NCBI GenBank assembly: GCA_963603285.1
Contig: CAVCMG010000001.1
Coordinates: forward strand, 62,001 to 126,000
Length of the DNA: 64,000 nt
Direction of reading: 5' to 3'
From: UBA11957 sp963603285
GTDB taxonomy: Bacteria > Bacillota > Clostridia > Lachnospirales > Lachnospiraceae
Position numbers and translations under genes: made by a program. The notes under the pieces were generated by a model that did not search any database, was not told where the DNA came from, and saw only the letters and a list, made by a program, of their open reading frames with translations. Below, piece after piece: positions 60,428 through 64,000 of the stretch; within the stretch, counting starts at the first letter, position 1; the number at the start of each line of letters is the position of its first letter.

Positions 60428-61699
60428 TTATTTGTGGTGACAGGTTGTGTATGTATTCGTATCTATAAGCTTTCGGCTTTTAATTGCTTGGCAACTTGTA
60501 CAACACATAACATGATATGTTTTCAGCACACATCCTCCGGTGGTATTTTTTTTATGAGAATAGGTTGTTTTAACAGCATAACTATGGTTACAGGCGATTT
60601 GTGTTTCAATATTGGTTGGACTTAAAGGACTTGTTGTTCCATCCTCATTAAGGATTACTTCTGTCATGCCATGGAATTCCATAGTATCTGTAGGCAGTGC
60701 AAAGGGGGATGTACCATCTGGATTATCCAGATAAAGTTTGGTAAAGGTATAATCTGGTTCACTCATAAAACCTGTGATTTCTAATGGACTATATGCCCAT
60801 ACGGTAGCGCTGCCAAAGATAACAGAAACAAACAGTGCCATGCTGAGAAGAAATGTGTGTATAGTTTTTTTCTGATAAGAACGTTTCATGATCAATGTAA
60901 GTCTCCTTTTTAAAAGATGTTTGGAATGGCTGAAATTGTTCTGCCATAGTATAGACTGCGGCTCTTTTGGGGCTGCATATTGGATTAACATATTGGCGTA
61001 GATTCGGCGCTTGTCGTCGGTCAATGTCTGTGTAACATTTTGGTCAGAGGCACATTCCGATACAAAATCATACAGAAACAGCAGACACCAGGCGAAGGGA
61101 TTGCACCAGTGGATTCCTAAAACCAGTATACATAAAATTTTCCATAAGGTGTCGTGGTGCTGAACATGGTATAGCTCGTGCTAATAAATGTAGGAGTTAC
61201 CTGCTACATCTTTTTGTTGCGCAGGCATAAAAATGTGTGGATGTAAAATTCCCAAAGTAAATGGTGTGGAAACCTCTGTATAAAGAGCTTCTTCTGCCGG
61301 TGTAGATTGTTTCGGACGATAAAACCGACGGAACTGGAGATATTTTCTGCTCTGTTGTATGAAAAGTAATAAAGAGAAGGCACAGCCGACAGCAAGTATT
61401 CCAAGTAGCCAGTACGGGATCAGTAGCAGCTTTCCGTGGAAGGGAATCTGCAATTTATAAGAAAAATCGATCAGAATCTGCGGATCCTTGGGAAAGGAAA
61501 ATCTCGGAGTAATAGAAACAATGGGCGCTGGAAGTACATGATAAAGTAACTGTACAGGAACCAGATAAAAGAAAACCCCGACACGAAGTAGCCAGATCCC
61601 GTGTATAGCGTCGAAAGAGTTGCGGCAAAACAGGCAAAACAGCAGACAGAGTAAAACAGGCAAACTGCCAGCAATTGTCATTGTAAGTAGTAATGTCAT
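60428..61699 (-). pseudogene. BlaR1-like M56 metalloprotease, interrupted by an in-frame amber codon
   Basis: One frame covers the entire gene, broken only by TAG at 61181-61183. Before it are four membrane helices (MTLLLTMTIAGSLPVLLCLL onward) and 'TPFTLGILHPHIFMPAQQ', typical of BlaR1/MecR1 M56 proteases. Immediately after the TAG comes the zinc motif HELYH ('HELYHVQHHD') and the 'GIHWCNPFAW' helix, then 'ILWQNNFSHSKHLLKRRL', another membrane helix and a ~100-residue outer domain. In relatives the protease cleaves BlaI to release repression. As written the product lacks its active site. BlaI gene directly upstream. Confidence 0.85.
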
Positions 61700-61701
61700 A
61701 A

Positions 61702-62079
61702 TTATAATCCTTTCAGATAGTCCATCAATTCATGCTTTTCTGCTTCTGTAATTTTCTGCTCACCGGTAAATGCACTGAGAAAACTGGTCAGCGAGGAACC
61801 AAAGTTGTTATCGACAATTTGGCGGGCATATTGATGACGATAGGCTTCTTTTGTGATAGCCGGAGCGTACAGCCGACGGAAACTTGGCGTAGATGTTGTG
61901 ATGTATCCCTTTTTGGTCAGACGTAACAGAAAGGTGTTCAAGGTCTGTTTTTTCCAGTCCTTATGATCATCCATGGTAAAATGGTGCAAAAGCTGGGAAA
62001 ATGTCTGCGGTTCTGAAAGGTTCCATAAATATTCCATGATATACAATTCTGTATCGCTAAGTGCCAGATCAATAGACAA
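61702..62079 (-). CDS. BlaI/MecI/CopY-family repressor
   Basis: A 125-residue winged-helix repressor: 'LSDTELYIMEYLWN', 'KKQTLNTFLLRLTKKGYITT' is the recognition region, and the C-terminal part dimerises ('SFLSAFTGEQKITEAEKHEL'). The start is TTG at 62079 because AAGGAGG lies nine bases upstream. It is paired with the broken M56 protease downstream, the usual BlaI-BlaR1 arrangement. It probably represses its own promoter and perhaps genes to the right. Confidence 0.87.
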   Translation of the reverse strand: MSIDLALSDTELYIMEYLWNLSEPQTFSQLLHHFTMDDHKDWKKQTLNTFLLRLTKKGYITTSTPSFRRLYAPAITKEAYRHQYARQIVDNNFGSSLTSFLSAFTGEQKITEAEKHELMDYLKGL

Positions 62080-62103
62080 TAGAGAATACCTCCTTATCAA
62101 TGC

Positions 62104-62167
62104 GTATTACAATTCGTAGAACATATAAAGTATAAATGAATAGTTGGTGTAAAACAACATGTAATAC
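62104..62167. promoter_or_regulatory. Inverted repeats upstream of BlaI gene, possible operators
   Basis: GTATTACA (62104-62111) and TGTAATAC (62160-62167) are exact reverse complements 48 bases apart. BlaI/MecI family operators are rich in TACA/TGTA half-sites, so these are candidate binding sites. Confidence 0.4.
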
Positions 62168-62205
62168 TGACGAAAAATCAGCAATTATTTTATCAAATGT
62201 GCACA

Positions 62206-62234
62206 TTGAAGGATTGTTTTGTGAATGTTATGGT
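62206..62234 (+). promoter_or_regulatory. Probable promoter of small secreted protein gene
   Basis: TTGAAG (62206-62211) and TATGGT (62229-62234) with a 17-base spacer, divergent from the BlaI gene. Confidence 0.45.
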
Positions 62235-62278
62235 AAAAATGTATTGCACGTGTAAATACAAAAAAACATAAAAGAAAT

Positions 62279-62307
62279 ATCAAAACTTTGACCGCGAAAG
62301 TTTTGAT
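62279..62307 (+). other. Leader hairpin before small secreted protein gene
   Basis: ATCAAAACTTT and AAAGTTTTGAT form a perfect 11-bp stem around GACCGCG, 21 bases before the start codon. No T-run follows, so it may affect translation or mRNA stability, or be an operator. Confidence 0.5.
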
Positions 62308-62328
62308 AAAGAAGAAATGAGGTAGAAA

Positions 62329-62763
62329 ATGAGAAAAAGAATAGTAACAAGTATGGTTATTATGATGCTGCTTTTAGGAAATACGTTTAGTGTTTTTGCT
62401 GCCACAGTCTCTTTTGACAAGGCGTATGTTGAGGGTGGGTCTTATTCATATGTTACCAGAAAAGATAAGACAAGCAGTAATGCATATGTAGAAATAACAG
62501 TAAATAAGATGTTTACGACGAATAATGCAGAGGCATCTTATAAGAAGTCTAAAGCGCAGTTAAGGGGGTGGAATGGTAAAGAATATGTTTGCTGCGTTGA
62601 CAGTGCGGATTATGGAAAAACTGTTACTAAGGGAACGGCAGCAAGATTCCATTTGTTGAAAGATTATAGAAAATCGGGGAAAACGGTCAAATATTATGCT
62701 AAAGGAAATAATCCATCTGTGGATTGTAAAATTAGCGGTGTAATGAAAATTGATCAGGAATAA
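62329..62763 (+). CDS. Small secreted protein of unknown function (possible peptide effector)
   Basis: A 144-residue protein with a clear Sec signal peptide (MRKRIVTSMVIMMLLLGNTF, cleavage after SVFA) and a basic, Lys/Tyr/Ser-rich mature part of ~118 residues with three Cys ('EYVCCVDSADYG', 'SVDCKISG'). GAGGTAGAAA precedes the ATG. The two following genes encode membrane proteins of permease type. The arrangement recalls secreted bacteriocin-like peptides with export/immunity transporters, but I see no match to a named bacteriocin family. Confidence 0.65.
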   Translation: MRKRIVTSMVIMMLLLGNTFSVFAATVSFDKAYVEGGSYSYVTRKDKTSSNAYVEITVNKMFTTNNAEASYKKSKAQLRGWNGKEYVCCVDSADYGKTVTKGTAARFHLLKDYRKSGKTVKYYAKGNNPSVDCKISGVMKIDQE

Positions 62764-62770
62764 AGGAAAA

Positions 62771-62799
62771 GGTCCCTGAAATCTTATGGTTCAGGGACC
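62771..62799 (+). other. Intergenic hairpin
   Basis: GGTCCCTGAA and TTCAGGGACC form a perfect 10-bp stem with a 9-base loop immediately before the permease-like gene. Without a T-run it is likely a partial terminator or processing site that sets the ratio of secreted protein to membrane proteins. Confidence 0.6.
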
Positions 62800-62817
62800 A
62801 AAGTGAGATTGCATGAT

Positions 62818-63636
62818 ATGAAAGTGAAAAAACAGATACAAATGATAAAAGCACAACTATATCTGGCGTTGCAGCGGAGAGGCTTCTGGTGTTCCTTTGC
62901 CGTTCTCATGGGATTCAATGCCTTGTGCTATCTGGAAGATGTAAAGTGGGCTTTGACGGGGGATGCTTTAAAAACAATGCGTCCAACAGACTACTTCAGT
63001 CTGGCAATCTGGAGAGATGGGTTGGCAATATTTCCGATTTTGTTTCCAATACTCATAGTTTTGCCTGTGGCATTTTATGCAGGTGATGAAGAAAAAGAAG
63101 AATTAGGCATATATAGCATAGCACGTAACGGTTACGCATGCTATTATAGGGCAAAATTGGCTGCTGTATGGCTGAGTAACGCTATATTGATGTGGGTATC
63201 TTTTGGCATACAGATACTATGGAACTGTCTGACTTTCAAAAACTGGAATAATGGATATGAAGGAAATCTGTATTCAGAGATGTATTTTCTGTCAAAAAAT
63301 ATTCTTTTTCTGGATTGTTATCAAATATATCCTCTGTTACATCAGATATTATATGTTTTTTTCCTTGGTATATTTGCAGGCATATGCGGGCTATTTGCCT
63401 ATAGCATTGCCATATATTTACAAAAATATAAGATACTGTGTCTTATTCCAGTATATGTCCTGTTTTTTTGCAGCAGAGCATTGCAGATAACCGGATTTGT
63501 AATGGACGATTATCTGGTATGGCCGGAATATACAAAACAGATTGAGGGTGCGTGGCTTGTAGCGGTCATGCTATTGATACTAAGTCTGATCCTTCTGCAC
63601 TGGTATGAGAAAAAAAGGAATAGGATTGTATGCTGA
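62818..63636 (+). CDS. ABC-2-type permease-like membrane protein
   Basis: A ~272-residue hydrophobic protein with about six helices. 'LPVAFYAGDEEKEELGIYSI' after the second helix is the pattern of ABC-2 type permeases, where a cytoplasmic loop contacts the ATPase. ATG 62818 is used; an in-frame GTG at 62803 is possible. Neither has a strong ribosome site, so it may depend on the upstream gene. The next gene overlaps by seven bases. No ATPase gene is within the window; it may follow. Confidence 0.6.
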   Translation: MKVKKQIQMIKAQLYLALQRRGFWCSFAVLMGFNALCYLEDVKWALTGDALKTMRPTDYFSLAIWRDGLAIFPILFPILIVLPVAFYAGDEEKEELGIYSIARNGYACYYRAKLAAVWLSNAILMWVSFGIQILWNCLTFKNWNNGYEGNLYSEMYFLSKNILFLDCYQIYPLLHQILYVFFLGIFAGICGLFAYSIAIYLQKYKILCLIPVYVLFFCSRALQITGFVMDDYLVWPEYTKQIEGAWLVAVMLLILSLILLHWYEKKRNRIVC

Positions 63637-64000
63637 GAAAAAAGTGGATAGAGTATAGAAAATGTCTGGTGGCCATACCGTTAGCTATGATTATGAATAT
63701 GCATTGCTTCCATAAAGCAGATGAGGATGTCATTGGCGGTATTAACGATTTCTTCCTGCAAAGTATGTTTGATGTTCGCAGGTATACGACGCAGGATCGA
63801 ATGGTGCTTTTACTGTCTTTTGAGAGTGTTTGCTTTATTCTGTTGTTTGCTGTGTTTTGCGGTATGGATATTTATGCAGAAATGCGTAGTCGAGGTACAT
63901 ATACGGTAATACGGATAAAAAACAGGAAACTATGGATATTCAGGCAGGTAGGTTGTCTGGCTCAGAAAATACTTGGTTTCAGTATTCTATATGCAGGTAC
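63630..64000 (+). CDS. Membrane protein, probable second permease (3' truncated by window edge)
   Basis: Starts MLRKKWIEYRKCLVAIPLAM, overlapping the end of the previous gene by seven bases (coupled translation), and remains open to the window end after ~123 codons. Two hydrophobic segments are visible (CLVAIPLAMIMNM, CFILLFAVFCGMDIYAEM), followed by 'RGTYTVIRIKNRKLW', again like an ABC-2 permease loop. Probably the partner of the preceding permease. Confidence 0.6.
   Translation, partial: MLRKKWIEYRKCLVAIPLAMIMNMHCFHKADEDVIGGINDFFLQSMFDVRRYTTQDRMVLLLSFESVCFILLFAVFCGMDIYAEMRSRGTYTVIRIKNRKLWIFRQVGCLAQKILGFSILYAG

Overview
The window reads as a stretch of a Firmicutes chromosome, most likely a gut Lachnospiraceae (Clostridia). 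The evidence is a mid-GC backbone with Shine-Dalgarno-led operons, TTGACA/TATAAT-type promoters, many intrinsic terminators, a Trp T-box, a ZTP riboswitch, split (two-gene) transketolases, GatCAB, and a gut-type repertoire of glycoside hydrolases. This is inferred from gene content; no rRNA or tRNA gene is present to place it.

Layout. (1) 1-11978: two adjacent catabolic operons. The first has a GH2 hydrolase end, a fucose/arabinose-isomerase-like protein, a PfkB kinase, an SDR, a ThuA-like protein and an MFS transporter. The second has split transketolase, class II aldolase, VOC protein, saccharopine-dehydrogenase-like protein and MFS. They look like an uncharacterised sugar or sugar-acid pathway. 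(2) 12136-14855 (minus): fhs plus a formate/nitrite channel under a ZTP riboswitch with overlapping terminator. (3) 14954-16690: a small Cys protein, then an NlpC/P60 hydrolase preceded by a WalR-like box. (4) 16782-20909: pentose-phosphate cluster rpe, transaldolase, split transketolase, rpiB. (5) 21032-23437: GH31 hydrolase. (6) 23591-30772: complete trpEGDCFBA with a Trp T-box. (7) 30849-33669: lipoprotein, xpt, polysaccharide deacetylase, and a solitary microcompartment shell protein. (8) 34074-39777: a five-gene D-alanylation-like operon with a PLP decarboxylase inserted (ligase, decarboxylase, carrier protein, MBOAT, SGNH). (9) 39828-44558: a decayed island with collapsed feoB, sigma factor, ABC transporter and metal-repressor genes. 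(10) 44560-49856: CBS transporter-like protein, diguanylate cyclase, alcohol and aldehyde dehydrogenases. (11) 50211-60385: frameshifted ppk1, glnA, ANTAR regulator, dapF, zinc-ribbon membrane protein, gatCAB. (12) 60428-64000: an AT-richer segment with BlaI, a nonsense-interrupted BlaR1-like protease, a small secreted protein and membrane permease-like proteins running off the end.

Two observations stand out. First, three intergenic elements (33700-33917, 49901-50074, and 52428-52649 in reverse) share one multi-stem fold. The loop nucleotides are conserved, but nearly every stem sequence differs while staying complementary, as expected of a structured RNA family. Second, the operon at 34074-39706 resembles dlt, but the ligase has Ser where DltA has its D-Ala-selecting Cys, and a carrier-linked type decarboxylase is embedded. 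This suggests decoration of an envelope polymer with a decarboxylated amino acid (for example a 4-aminobutyryl group) instead of D-alanine.
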